Origin: Isoetes taiwanensis
Taxonomy: Eukaryota; Streptophyta; Lycopodiopsida; Isoetales; Isoetaceae
Assembly (NCBI GenBank): GCA_021234155.1
Contig: JAJEKV010000011.1
Location: forward strand, 15,231,255-15,295,254
Direction: 5' to 3'
Length of the DNA stretch: 64,000 nt
Part shown: in pieces, positions 46,411 through 57,600 of the stretch
Position numbering within the stretch: position 1 is the first letter of the stretch
Layout: each line of letters begins with the position of its first letter
Translations under genes and position numbers: made by a program
The notes under the pieces: model-generated
Told to the model about the DNA's origin: nothing
Database searches by the model: none
Seen by the model: only the letters and a program-made list of their open reading frames with translations

Positions 46411-47049
46411 TAAGGGGTGTTATCGTTGTGGGGTGGTCGGGCACTTTGCCCGAGAATGTACAAAGCCTCGCAAGAAAGTTTTAGCCAGCACTGCAAAGGT
46501 AAATGATAAGCCAGAAGTAAAGGTGTTATCAGTTATCACTCAAGAGGAGATAGTAAGCCCTACTTCACATTCTTATGCGGATAAAGTTATAAGATTGTTA
46601 GGTAGAATCAATGGTAGAAACGTGGTTGTTTTGGTTGATTCTGGAAGCACTCATAACTTTATTCCTGTAGATCTAGCACATGATCTAGGGCTGGAATTGA
46701 ACGAGGTGGCTCCATATATGATCGAATCTGAGGCTGGACCACAAACTCAGTGTCACGGTGAGCAAGCACAGGGTGTTTGCTTGGAGTTGTTGGACAAAGA
46801 ATCCCGGGTTGTAACATCTATGTCCATAGATTTAGACATCGCCCAATTAAAGCGATATGATGTCATTCTAGGCATGAAATGGTTACAGCATGTTGAGCTG
46901 CAAATTCTCTGGCCAACACACACCTTAGTTTTCAATTTACCATCAAGTCAAGTAGTTAGGGTTCAAGGTTTACCACATGTAGAGCCTAGTAAGCTCATGT
47001 CCGCCACTCAGGCTAAAAAAGTTTTCAAAGTTAAAATGTTTTTTCTTTG
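46411..47049 (+). pseudogene. Gag zinc knuckle and aspartic protease
   Basis: CYRCGVVGHFAREC (CX2CX4HX4C) is at about 46418-46460. Then the protease: VVVLVDSGSTHNFIP (catalytic DSG) and VILGMKWLQ. A stop at 47048 separates it from the reverse transcriptase segment. Confidence 0.85.
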
Positions 47050-48453
47050 ATGTACTTGAGAAAAGATGGTTTGATTATCAAATCACCGTTGGTGGTTAAC
47101 ACCGGGGTAAACTCTGAGGTAGACCAAAGACACAAAGATCTTTTGCATACCTTCAAGGATGTCTTTCTGGAAGAGTTACCTGAGGGACCACCACCCTCAC
47201 GGGGTGTCAAGCACGAAATCGAGCTTGAACCTGGGGTCAAGCCCATGGCACGTGCTCCCTACCGATTAAGTCCTCTAGAACTTGAAGAGGTTAAAAAGCA
47301 AGTGAGAGAATTGTTAAGCAAAGTTTTTGTACGACCAGGTAAATCACCTTTTGCGAGTCCCGTTTTGCTTGTTAAGAAAAAGGATGGTACTATGCAGATG
47401 TGCATAAATTACCGGGCATTTAACAAGGCAACTGGAGGATCAAGGATGCATATGCGGAGGATCAGCAAGATCTGGCGATGGTCAAGCTCGGGGAGCTGTG
47501 GACTGAGCAAGACGGTTTGTATTTTTATAAGGGAATGATTTATGTTCCTTCAAGTGGGGACCTTAGGGAGTCAATTCTACGTGAGCACCATGACACTCCA
47601 CAAGCTGGGCATGGAGGTGAATGGAAGACATATGGTTAAAAGGTTCTACTACTGGCCAGAATTGCAGGAACAAGTCAAGGACTTGGTAAGTCACTGCTTG
47701 ATGTGTCAAGCGGTGAAGGCGGATCATGGGAAAACTCCGGGATTGTTACGGCCCCTCCCAAATGAACGCTGGGAAAGCGTGAGTATGGACTTTATAGTCG
47801 CATTACCTAGAACTGCTAGGCAACATACTCAAATTTTGGTCGTAGTGGATCGGCTAACCAAGTATGCTAAGTTTATAGCATTAAAAGGGGAGGCTACGGG
47901 GCATGACGTAGCAGTTGCCTATATGCAGCACATATTCCCAGCCTTCGGACTTCCCTTGTCCATTGTAAGTGATCGGGACACTAAGTTCACGGGTCACTTC
48001 TAGAGAGATCTCGTGAAAGGATTGAGGATCCGATTATACATTAGTGGAAATCATCCACAAAGGGACGGGCAAACTGAGCGCATAAACATAATCTTAGAAG
48101 ACATGTTGCGAAGTTTTGTCCACGAGAAGCAGTCTAAGTGGGAAGATTATTTACCCTATCTAGAGTTCGCTTATAATAATAGCCATCATACGGGAATTCA
48201 AATGACTCCCTTTGTGGCTATGATGGGCCGAAACCCAAGGGCTTATTCAGGTGTACATAAATTATACCTCCGAACTGAAGTGGCAGTACACATGCTTCAT
48301 GATATGGATGCAATCCTGCGGCAATGCAAGCAAGTGTTGCGAAAAGCTCAAGATAGGGCACGAACGTCTGCCAATCAGCATAGACGTGATATTTCTTATG
48401 CGGAAGGGGATTATGTTTTCCTACGGGTCATTTATCCTTCGACATTAAGAATT
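47050..48453 (+). pseudogene. pol: truncated reverse transcriptase joined to integrase
   Basis: RT start: APYRLSPLELEEVKKQ, SPFASPVLLVKKKDG, INYRAFNKAT. At about 47432 the frame jumps to sequence just before integrase (LWTEQDGLYFYKGMIYVP), so the RT catalytic core and RNase H (roughly 500-600 residues) are deleted. Integrase: zinc part HHDTPQAGHGG...CLMCQ; core MDFIVALP, IVSDRDTKF, and HPQRDGQTERIN (D, D, E). A TAG at 48001-48003 replaces the Trp of the common HFWRDL motif. It ends at GDYVFLRV where the LINE is inserted. The element cannot move on its own. Confidence 0.88.
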
Positions 48454-48918
48454 TGATTTGATTTATTATCACGCCATATCAGACCCTCAGGTCCATTAGG
48501 CGACAAAAAGAAATACATATAATAAGTCCACTAAATGAGGCCTCTTGCCTCCATATCATCTGCTAGATTATTCACGTCTAAAATCATTTTCCGATGTTCC
48601 CACCACGCTTGAAGATAAGCTCCAAGCCGCGTGGGAGGCATCGAAAGTAATAGCGTAAAACTTCTAGACAAAGTAGCATCAATCCCAAAAGCATCACGTA
48701 CCTCTTCAAATCTAGAGCATTCCAGGAAGGCATGGTGTTCATCTTCCACAACAGGTTCTCTGCAACATGGACAAAATCTTAGCTCATGTGGAATGTCATG
48801 AGCACGCTCTACCTCCAAGGAGTGAGACCACAACCGACCTTGGGAAATAAGCCTGCATCGTTTGTATCCCATCAGAGTATCAAGGTAATCTTGTTCCACA
48901 TAATTAATCATAATATTC
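48454..48918 (-). mobile_element. LINE 3' fragment inserted antisense in pol
   Basis: The minus-strand frame from 48920 to 48531 includes [20 protein letters not shown] and CPCCREPVVEDEHHAFLECS, the same ORF2 C-terminal cluster as the LINE at 21730 but clearly diverged. The 3' tail is TCAAAT-type (AATAAATCAAATCAAATTC). Removing it joins GDYVFLRV to [19 protein letters not shown]. Confidence 0.75.
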
Positions 48919-49293
48919 ACCTCCCATTACAACCTTTAATCAAAGGTCGGGTGCCCAAACTTACTCCGCGGTATGCTGGACCTTTTAGGATTACTAAAAG
49001 GATCGGGGAAACAACATATGAGTTGAACTTGCCACAGGAAGTAGGGATCCATCCTGTGTTTCATGTAAGTCTGCTAAAGAGGGCTATACTGGATACCGCT
49101 AGTCCGCAAAGTATACCGATCGTCTTAAAGTCCTCTGTAACGCCAGAACGTCTTTTGGATAAAAGAGTTCGGCGCTGCGCAATAGAGATGTGGTGGAACA
49201 TCTGGTTCAGTGGCAGGACCAGTCTCCTGAGGATGCCACCTGGGAATTGGAGGAATTTGTGCAGCAGTTCCCTCATCTAAAGGTTCAACCTTG
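48919..49293 (+). pseudogene. pol C-terminus with chromodomain-like tail
   Basis: [52 protein letters not shown]. After a frame shift near 49175 it reads [20 protein letters not shown] and [15 protein letters not shown], then a stop. The VQWxxxxPEDATWE segment is the chromodomain signature of Ty3/gypsy chromoviruses, which steers integration to marked chromatin. Confidence 0.8.
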
Positions 49294-49305
49294 AGGGCAA
49301 GGTCC

Positions 49306-49322
49306 AAAAGGAGGGGGAGGAA
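49306..49322 (+). other. Polypurine tract
   Basis: AAAAGGAGGGGGAGGAA directly before the 3' LTR, the plus-strand primer of reverse transcription. Confidence 0.85.
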
Positions 49323-49658
49323 TGTTACAGGTGCTCCCAAGGGCATAGCCGGAATCGGGCCCTTGACGGATGTCCATGAGCACGGGGGGTACCGTTGGTC
49401 ACGATTGTCAGGCAGTTGTGATTTAATAGGCCATGTTGACTGTAATCAGTCTATGGTGACGGAATGCGGGATAAGTGGTAATAATGGCTAGCAGCGGGTA
49501 ATGGTTCGCTAAGGGGCACTAATATTACTAAATATTAGTGTGGAAGGAGCTAGCAGGATTTGCAGAAGCAAAAGACCTATATGGGTGCACGGTTAGTATT
49601 GTTATGTTAATATTAATGGTACTAGTATAGGCACTAGGGGCCAAATGCATTAATATTA
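49323..49658 (+). repeat. 3' LTR, left part
   Basis: Matches 31307-31640. Interrupted after GCATTAATATTA by the Helitron-like element and resumes at 53386. Confidence 0.88.
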
Positions 49659-50203
49659 CAAGAAATTTATCGCGGCGGCCAAGGCCGCCGCGAACATTTT
49701 TCTTCCCTAAACCTCTGTCATCTGAGGATTGTGCCTGCTAGCTGAGCAATCATGTCTCTTTTCTGGACTCCTATACTCTGGTTTAACTTGTTACACAAAA
49801 GTGGATTTCCCTTTACAACTGCTAGCATAATCTTCTTCCTTTGTGACTTATTTCTTTTGCAACATATGCCATTGTCTTCCTCGTCATTTTTTAATCATGA
49901 GTTTTTTGAACAATTTATATTATCTGGAAAAAAATTCAAATTTACTTGAAGAGATGAGCAACTACACGAGCACTATTTCATTAATTGAGCACTATTTCAT
50001 TAATTGTTGGTACTTATCTAGTCTATATTCTCCCCAGATTGATCAGATAAGTCTAAAGTAAGACACAATGGATGTACCTTTATTATGTAGCCTAATCTTA
50101 AACATATTCAAATTTTAATGTTTAAGTGTTACGTTATATGTCATGCAGAACGTAAGAAGGTTGCTGCTGAGTGATTTATATGGTGGTGTTTTTCAGCGGT
50201 AAA

Positions 50204-52720
50204 TTATATCGAAGAGTGGATTCTCCACTGAACTAGCCCAAATATGAATATGTCCCTAGCTAGAAGGCAAATAATGCACATGCCCTTCAGAAACTCATAT
50301 ATTGTGATATGTGGTAAATGAATATCTGTCTGTTCAAAGTATTCTGAAATACGTGCAAATGTCTCTTGTTTTTTCGGGAATCCACAGATGGTGATAGTGC
50401 CTTCAATATAACCTCCGCTTTTTCTTCCAGCTAGAACATCCATGAGTGTTGTCTTCCCTCCACTACCAACACCAACTAGGGTTGTGAGCACACCTAGCCT
50501 GAATGCCCCACTAATGTCCTGTAGAAGTGGAAGGCGGTCTTATGTCTCGCCTTGTTGTTTCATCTCCTGGCATTCCAATAAAATTGGTTTAGCTCTGGCC
50601 TTCCAACTTCAAAGGAACATTCTTGCACTGCGACTCGCATGAAACCAACAAAGCGCCCGATAGATAGGCTTCTCATTCATCTCAGCAGATTTCTATAATG
50701 GTGGACAGTGGATAGCCACACACATGCGAACTACCCACGAAAAATAAAGGGAAAATCCAATTATATCATTTGGACCCCAAAAACAAATACAATGCTAATA
50801 GATGAGCGGCTGATGTACCTGCCGAAAGCTTATCACCGGGATTAAAAAACCCCGCCCTTTCGGGTTTTCGAGGAAAAACCCTAGTGATAAGCCTTCGGCA
50901 AGGGGCTTAGACAAACGTAAGGCATAGAATCGCTCCCAAAAACCCCCGCATGGAGAAGTCAAAACAGATGGCGCTCGCCAACCTGTACCTGCACATCACC
51001 AACACAACAAACGAGAAACATACCAGAGAATAGCATCACCCAATGGGCGGAAAAAAAAGCATCACCCACCGGGTAGAAAAACATGAAAAACAGAACTTGT
51101 ACAAAATATAATAAACGAAGAAAGGGGGGAGGGTGGGTTCAAAGAGAATAAGGTACTGCTGAGAGAAGAGGAAGCGCCGATGAAACGTCGATGAAGAATT
51201 CCGCAATAAGTAGCAAACGCCCAACCGGAAGAACGGCCCAAAACGCATGCGATGCATGCAATGCATGCATGCTCGTCTTGAGCAAGAATGCCGATTCGCT
51301 ACGCGAATCGACGATATATTGTCTGTGAACTATAACTCGCTGCAGGCATGTCGATGTAATAGCTTATGTGATGGAAAACTAATGATAGTGGCTGAAAAGG
51401 CAAGATCATTCCTTTCTGTATTTTTTCCATTCCTGAACCTGCGTTTGAATGTTTATTAAACTGCACGTGTCAAATTTTGATTGAGATTGAAATGAAGTAA
51501 CACACTATACTGGTTTGAGAACTTATTAGTTGAAAAACTTGCTGAATGTTCTTCTCTAGGCTTAGTCTGCCCGCCGGTGCTAACACTCTTTTTGGCATAT
51601 TCTTCCTCCACTATGATAGCTTGAGACTTTCTAGGAGCTGCAGACCAATGGTTATGGTAAATACAGAAACTAGTACAAAGTGTGATGCCATCGCATAATA
51701 AATATTATGTTGAAGAGCAGCAGATAGCCAATATATCCCCCGATTCCTATCCAGTACCGGTATGCATAAGGGAACAATCCTCTAGCCTTATCCTCTAGCC
51801 TTCAATATCATGACACCAATTGTATCTGAAGAATTGCCACTTGGCTGCAGGCATACCCCTTTGTTGCATTAAGAGATGTAAGGTACATATCGTGGAGCTT
51901 GTCCTTACCTGATTCCATCGGGGTGCTAGGAATTCATTGACAACAATTGCATTCTGTCCATACATCAGTGTGATAGCCAATATCCCCAGATCCACCAAGG
52001 GTGAAGGCTTGCTGTTGGAATGGACATTTCTTTTACTTCTTTCTCATTATACATCATGATGTATTGATTTATATGTTTCCATTTAGGATCCACGTTTAAA
52101 ATATGGTTGTGGAAGGTGCAAGGTTATCTCTTGATACAACGAAGCCACCAAGAACAAAGATAATTAGCAAGAAGAAAAAACCAAAGATATTCGCGAGGAC
52201 ATCTGTTCGTCCTAAAGCAGTACTGAGAGTGAAGAGGGACATGCTCACTAAATGTTGACAGAAAAGCACAAGAATTTGGGAAGAGCCTGTAACATCAGCA
52301 TCTTGAATAAGAATTCTGTTATCTAGCTATTCACATGTTTAATAGTAACAATCAAAATACAATACCTCTTAGTTTGAGGTGCATAACCAATAGCCCAATA
52401 TGTTAGAAGGAACTAAATCATAAATTCTAGAAAAGACACTAGTATCTTTATAATCCAATTTGAAAGGGCAACGGCCCATGAAGGATAAAACATGAAGTCC
52501 CGCTGCTTATAGAAGACAGGCAGCCTCATGAGCTCTGCAAATTCATTAAACATGATAAACGGAGAGGCCAAAGAAAAGGGAACCCATTAATATGGTTCCA
52601 TCTCCCACTGTACTATGATACTGTGTACGAAGAAACACTGTCAATGTAATTATAGCAATAATAGCCACCTGAAGATATAAGGAAATATGGGTAGAAGACG
52701 TATGCAGACTTGTGCTTATG
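50204..52720 (-). pseudogene. Fragment of a PDR-type (ABCG) full-size ABC transporter
   Basis: Reading down the minus strand: ~52720-52430 first membrane domain (ITLTVFLRTQYH, GTILMGSLFFGLS, MRLPVFYKQRDFMFYPSWAV); ~52250-52090 (LSTALGRTDVLANIFGFFFL, FVLGGFVVSRDN); ~51990-51910 (ITLMYGQNAIVVNEFLAPRW); ~51800-51680 (RGLFPYAYRYWIGIGGYIGY); ~51640-51550 linker; 50545-50290 second nucleotide-binding domain ([20 protein letters not shown], Walker [10 protein letters not shown] at 50447-50473, [36 protein letters not shown]). Intron-like spacers separate the pieces, so genomic DNA, not mRNA, was captured. The Walker A is altered from GVSGAGKTT, and stops and frame shifts are present. The first nucleotide-binding domain and the C-terminal membrane domain are missing. 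Confidence 0.85.
50821..50899. repeat. ~79-bp hairpin (miniature foldback)
   Basis: GCCGAAAGCTTATCAC pairs with GTGATAAGCCTTCGGC, with an A/C-rich centre. It interrupts the transporter fragment and could be a very short MITE. Confidence 0.6.
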
Positions 52721-53385
52721 TAATTACATGTGCATGTGCATGTGTATCTCCTTCAAAACATGTACCCGTGTTGCTTTGAATGTGTAGATAAAGTAGTTTC
52801 GCTTCATAATAATCCGTTCTTTAGCGATGCATGCTCTAAAAATCTTCCAGTTACTTAAAGCATACTTCTTGGTTACTAATGCGAACTCTGTAAAGCTCAA
52901 GAAAACTCTATGAAATCTCTGGAGATTAAGAAGAAAAGGGAGATCTTACCTGAGATGCCAAACCGAAACCCCTGATGTGCGAGAGAGAGAAAGGCAGCGA
53001 TGAAGGGGTTAACCACCCCTGCGAGGCTGTTACAGCCAGCAAATGGGCATTTGCAGCTTCCATTCCATCTCTGAAGTCTTCTTCCGCTTAAGAAAGAGAG
53101 CCATCGACTATGGCTGAAGGAAGAGAGGGATCAGCTATGGTTTGCACAGCTATGATAGAGCTATGGAGCTTGACCAACGCCACTGGGGTTCAAGAAATTT
53201 TCTGTGGAAACTCCCTGCCCGAAGCCCGAATTCCTGAGGCGACAGCAAAAAAAAAACACCTCAAAGCTTTCCGGCGATGGCGGTGCTCAGACACACACGT
53301 GGCATGCTCCTCCACATTTAGATTGCGGCCTAGAACAAAAAGAAAAGAAAAAGAATAATTATAAACTGAGTTATGTATGTTTTGA

Positions 53386-53978
53386 AAAGAATGCAAGTTA
53401 GCTATGGTTATAAATGTTTATTAAAAGGACACGTGGCATCAAGTAATTGGGTGGGTTCATAAAACCTGATAACAGGGAGACGAATTCGTATCAGAGATCC
53501 GCCTGCCAGATCTATTAGTTGAGCTATAGAGAACGGATTGGGATCGGGTCAGGGGCTAAGCTCGCCGGTTTTGACCATAAAGGACTGCCAGTGAAATCCA
53601 GAGCTTGGATTATAAAGCCTGGAGGAAGAATTGGTTGAGGGAGGAAAACTGGGTCGGAGGAATTGGGAGGCCGATTCTGCTATCAGAGTTGTTTGTTTGA
53701 TTCAAGCCTTGGACCACAGGGTCGGAACAACAGCCTGAGGCTGTGATTAGGGCCCCAAGGCAGATTGTTACTGCCCAGGGTCGAATTGGATTGAGCAGTC
53801 GATTGATGCTTACCCAGGGAGGATTCTCTGGAAGAATCCGGTTTGTTGTGAGAACTTCTCATAGCAGCAAGCCATTGTGGTCAGTGAGGGGGATCATGGA
53901 TCCAAGGTGTGGGTGGAACTGATCGGCGTGGCACATGCCGGCAGGGATTGTTCTTAGGGAAAACATTTTGCCGTAACA
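53386..53978 (+). repeat. 3' LTR, right part
   Basis: Matches 31644-32220 and ends GCCGTAACA, the inverted match of the TGTTAC start. Followed by the GGTGC target repeat. Confidence 0.88.
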
Positions 53979-54059
53979 GGTGCTGCCTATTTTGGCAGGA
54001 GTTTCAAACTCCGCATGAAGCTAATCCTGATCTTGTATAAATCTTATCTGGAATGGTCT

Positions 54060-54262
54060 AGGATGCATCTGCTCTGAGTTTCTAAATCTGTTGCATGGTT
54101 TCTAAATCTAGCTAGTGTATTTGTACATGTCGCTTGTACAAAAGACTAGGTCTCATGCAATTTTCATGGTTTAGTGGCCCCAAAGAAAAATAGAGCCACG
54201 TCAGCATTTGACCTCAGCAAAAAAACTGAGGAGGCATATGTTGCAAAATATTCTCAGATCCT
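54060..54262 (+). repeat. Dispersed ~210-bp repeat, copy 2
   Basis: Partner of 16816-17030, same orientation. Begins GGATGCATCTGCTCTGAGTT. The following 54270-54420 has a short open frame with no family match. Confidence 0.65.
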
Positions 54263-54582
54263 GCGCTGGAGGCAAAGCAATTGCACCATCGAAGACTGAA
54301 GCTGAAGTAGATGCTTCTAACTTTATTGAATCAGATGCCGAAGCTGCTAGAGAACCTAAAGTTGTTCTGCATAAGATTCATCTGATACTTCTCAAAAGAA
54401 GCTATGGGAGAAGATGATGTGGATATTTGTACGAAATCAGATCTATAATCTCCTTTTGCAATTACAAATAATAAGAAGAGGAAATTTAGGCTAGAAGCTT
54501 CAAGTTTTGACATACTGAAGGTCTTTGAACCTGTCATTCTAGATAAGGAAAGGAAATAGAAGAAGAAAAGAAAAGAAAATTT

Positions 54583-54665
54583 ATTAACGTCCACGGAAGC
54601 CCGCAGGCTATGAAACATATGGAAAGGAAAAAAAATTATTAACGTCCACGGAAGCCCGCAGGCTA
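54583..54665 (-). mobile_element. Two tandem LINE 3'-end stubs
   Basis: ATTAACGTCCACGGAAGCCC followed by GCAGGCT occurs at 54583-54609 and again at ~54638-54665. It is the reverse complement of the CTCCGTGGACGTTAA terminus seen at 22190 and 28835, with A-rich tails on the 5' side as written. Confidence 0.6.
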
Positions 54666-57600
54666 GAAAGACATCTTAGTCAAACTATGAAGAGCATAGC
54701 ATACACTATATAGACTGGATAACATGGTCATGCAGTCAATCTATGCATACTAGTTTGTTTATGGCATGAGACCGTATTTAAACTCCATAAACATGTGCTC
54801 AAAAATACCAAGGGAAAAAATCGAAATACCAAGAATAGAGAAAAATCCTTGTATGATCTTGTACACCAGATGTTTGAGCATTTGGAATGGCCTTTTGTTT
54901 TTTGGAATGAAAAGCCAATCTTGTACCTTGTTTCATGCAATCTTTCTATCATAGAGTCTTTCTAGCATGGCAGAGCTCTACCTTAAGCGTTTTGTCAACT
55001 TTTGTTCACATATCATTACTTCAGCTTGTAGACCCCATCTATAAAATATAGTCGTAAGGGCAACACCTAGTGCGCAAGCACATTTTTTCTGTATATAATG
55101 CAAAATCCAGGCACTACTATTCCTTGATGCTTTTCAAGGAAATTAAAAAAAAAGCTAGTTATGTACGTTCCTCAGAAAAATTAAGAGGGCGATAACCTGC
55201 AGCCCTAGCTGTTATGCTATGACCAGTAAGTGCTGCAGGTCATCCAACTTAACTGAACAGGGGCAAGCACGGTGACTTTATCTACGCCCGATTTGGGTTA
55301 TCCCCAAAAAATAGAAACTTAATATAGTTTCAATTTGGAAACTATATTTAGTTTCCCAGGAAACTATATTCAGTTTCTCTTGAACTCTTTCTATCCTGAC
55401 TTTTTCGTTTTTTCGTTGAATTTGCAATGATTTCAGTGGCAATGATTTCTGTTTGTGTATCTATGCTTCCATATCTGCAGCACAATCCAATCCATGTACA
55501 AACATTCTTTTCCATTTAATGCACCAATATTTTCATCCGACAAAGATTTGAAGCTAAATTTTGAGGGCAAAGATTTGGAGCAAGATTTTGAGCGCATGGC
55601 GCTCTCGCCTTGATATTGGTATGTTGATCTTGTTCTTGTTGATTGTAGATTTGATTTTTTTTTTTTAATATTCAAACACCTGTTCCAGTGTCGGTTTTCA
55701 TTCCCTGTTCTATTCTCATCTTACAAAATCTGTTGACTGTTGTTTTCATCTGGCTGTTCTATTCTGTATCCTCCGACCAAACTGAGGCCGGATTTTGCAG
55801 AGAAAAAAGAAGGATATGGCCTACCGGAGCTCCATCTGTTAACTGAGTAGGATTTTTTTTTTTTTTTTTTGAGAGAACGGGGTGTTTTTTATATTTATCA
55901 AAATAAGAAGTACAATGTTTCAAACATATAAAGGATTACTACAGGAGAAGCCTCAACATCTTCATCCTTTATGCGTAGAAACTTATTCTTTGCTCTGTAA
56001 GCTGATATATACATGAAGCGCATGATAATCTCCCATTTGGTAACCAGGATAGACAAGAAGATACTGGAAAAAATAGCTCCCGAAGCTTTCTTTTACATAT
56101 AGAAGAACCAAAGCGGAAGATCTAGAACCACTGAACATAGAAGGAAGTACCATAATATGAAACCAGTTTAGTTGCTGCATTGTTGGGATGCAAAACAGTC
56201 AGCCTAAGTAGGCTAGACCCACTAGCCCAGCCGCCAAGACTCCTCCCAAAAGTCTGGTTTATGATATAAAAGCTTCTTCCTGCTCACATGATGTCCCTAG
56301 CTCGGCCCCTAGACTGATCTCATTTCCTGTACTTCAGATCCATTCTAATAATTCCGGAATTCCACAAAGATTTCATGTTAAAAGGCAGATTCTGATCATA
56401 TCATGAATAACCTGAACCTTTCTTGCTAGTAAGAAAGAATGGGAAGAGTAAAATGCCCATCAAACGACGCAGAGCTCGGATTTACTTAAGCTATGGATGG
56501 GGGAAGCTTAGAAACCACTATGGTTTATAGTTTGGCGACCGGGTGACGTTTGAAATTGTGGCTAAATTCGTTTGGAAGATGGAAATCTGTCGGGCTGCTA
56601 AGCCTGTTTCCTCCAGAAAAGCTTAGTAATATTTTGGACATATCAGTAGCAGCTTTGGATGTAATAGTAAGAATCTTTCATGGTTTAAATTTTTGAACGA
56701 AGCTCCAGTTTGGCAGACAGATTCCTTTGACGTAATTTAACTAGTTGTAATCCTGCGTGTTGAGGAGGAGTTGTTCTTGCAAAGAACATGCCTGTAATAT
56801 GTGTTGATCTCAGCCAAACTGTTTATCTTTACAGAGGATGCATGTATTTTTTTTTCTGTATGTAATGTTTGCTATTTCCTATCCATTTTGCATCAATTGA
56901 CATTTCACCAGTCCAAAATTATGGGCATTTTTTTAGATTGCCCAAGACAATACCTGGCTCTATGTCATTTGCTGTCATTAAAAAGAAAGAACCTTGGTCA
57001 ATTAGAACGGCCTTCATGCTGACTACGACGGTTTTGCAGAACACACACACAACAAAAACATTGTTCATAACAAAAAATGCCTGAAATTCAAATAAACATC
57101 TTTTCCCTTCTAGAAAAGTTTTAAAACTTAGTGTTATTTACATATGAAAACATGAAAGTGGTATGTTTCCTCAAGACTTGCCTCTGCTGCAGGATATTGA
57201 GTGGCCCTAAATGAATCTGAAGATGCAGATATACAAGCTTCGGATGCTGCAGAGATGGAATGTGAAGTAGAAAATCCTCGAAGTTCAGATGAAAATATAT
57301 ACAAGATTGAGGATTAAAAGTTAGATTCAAGCAAAATGCAAGGTTTCCACAAGTGAAAACTAAAGCATGCAGAGTCTCCACAGGTGGAATTGGAATTTTG
57401 TCTTAAGAATTACAAAACAAAAGCATAGAATGCCGCCAATATATTCCTTCTGACTTCAATTAACCTGTTATGTTAAAAAAATGTATAATTTACAAAAGCA
57501 CACTTCCTTAACGCAATTAACAAATACATTCCTTAAATGTCAAAGGATAAGAAACGTCCAAAATACAAGCACAAAATATAACTATCAAGAAATACCATTG

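Larger units (their letters stand above)
49659..53385 (-). mobile_element. Helitron-like element (3727 bp) with captured PDR transporter fragment
   Basis: Comparison with the uninterrupted 5' LTR gives exact borders. Read on the minus strand, the element starts TCAAAACATAC, ends with a perfect hairpin (GCGGCGGCCTTGGCCGCCGC) followed by GATAAATTTCTTG, and the next flanking base is T. No target duplication is produced. A 5' TC, a 3' subterminal hairpin, a following T and no duplication are Helitron features. CTTG instead of CTRR and T instead of A at the 5' flank are atypical. No Rep/helicase was seen, so it is non-autonomous. Confidence 0.65.
31302..53983 (+). mobile_element. Nested Ty3/gypsy chromovirus LTR retrotransposon, with flanking GGTGC duplications
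   Basis: 5' LTR 31307-32236, primer site, gag, protease, partial reverse transcriptase, integrase, chromodomain-like tail, polypurine tract and 3' LTR ending at 53978, all on the plus strand. The 5-bp target repeat GGTGC lies at 31302-31306 and 53979-53983, and the termini are TGTTAC...GTAACA. Three insertions (12.86 kb in gag, about 0.47 kb between integrase and tail, 3.73 kb in the 3' LTR) stretch an about 5.6-kb element to 22.7 kb. Multiple stops and a large pol deletion make it non-autonomous. Confidence 0.9.

Noticed and set aside
49659-53385. CACTA transposon suggested by the start resembling CACTACAAGAAA
   Set aside because: The bases before CAAGAAA differ at each of the three loci, the opposite end has no inverted match, and there is no 3-bp duplication.
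57121-57381. Minus-strand 86-codon frame with Leu-rich look
   Set aside because: No repeat periodicity or start context; likely chance in AT-rich DNA.
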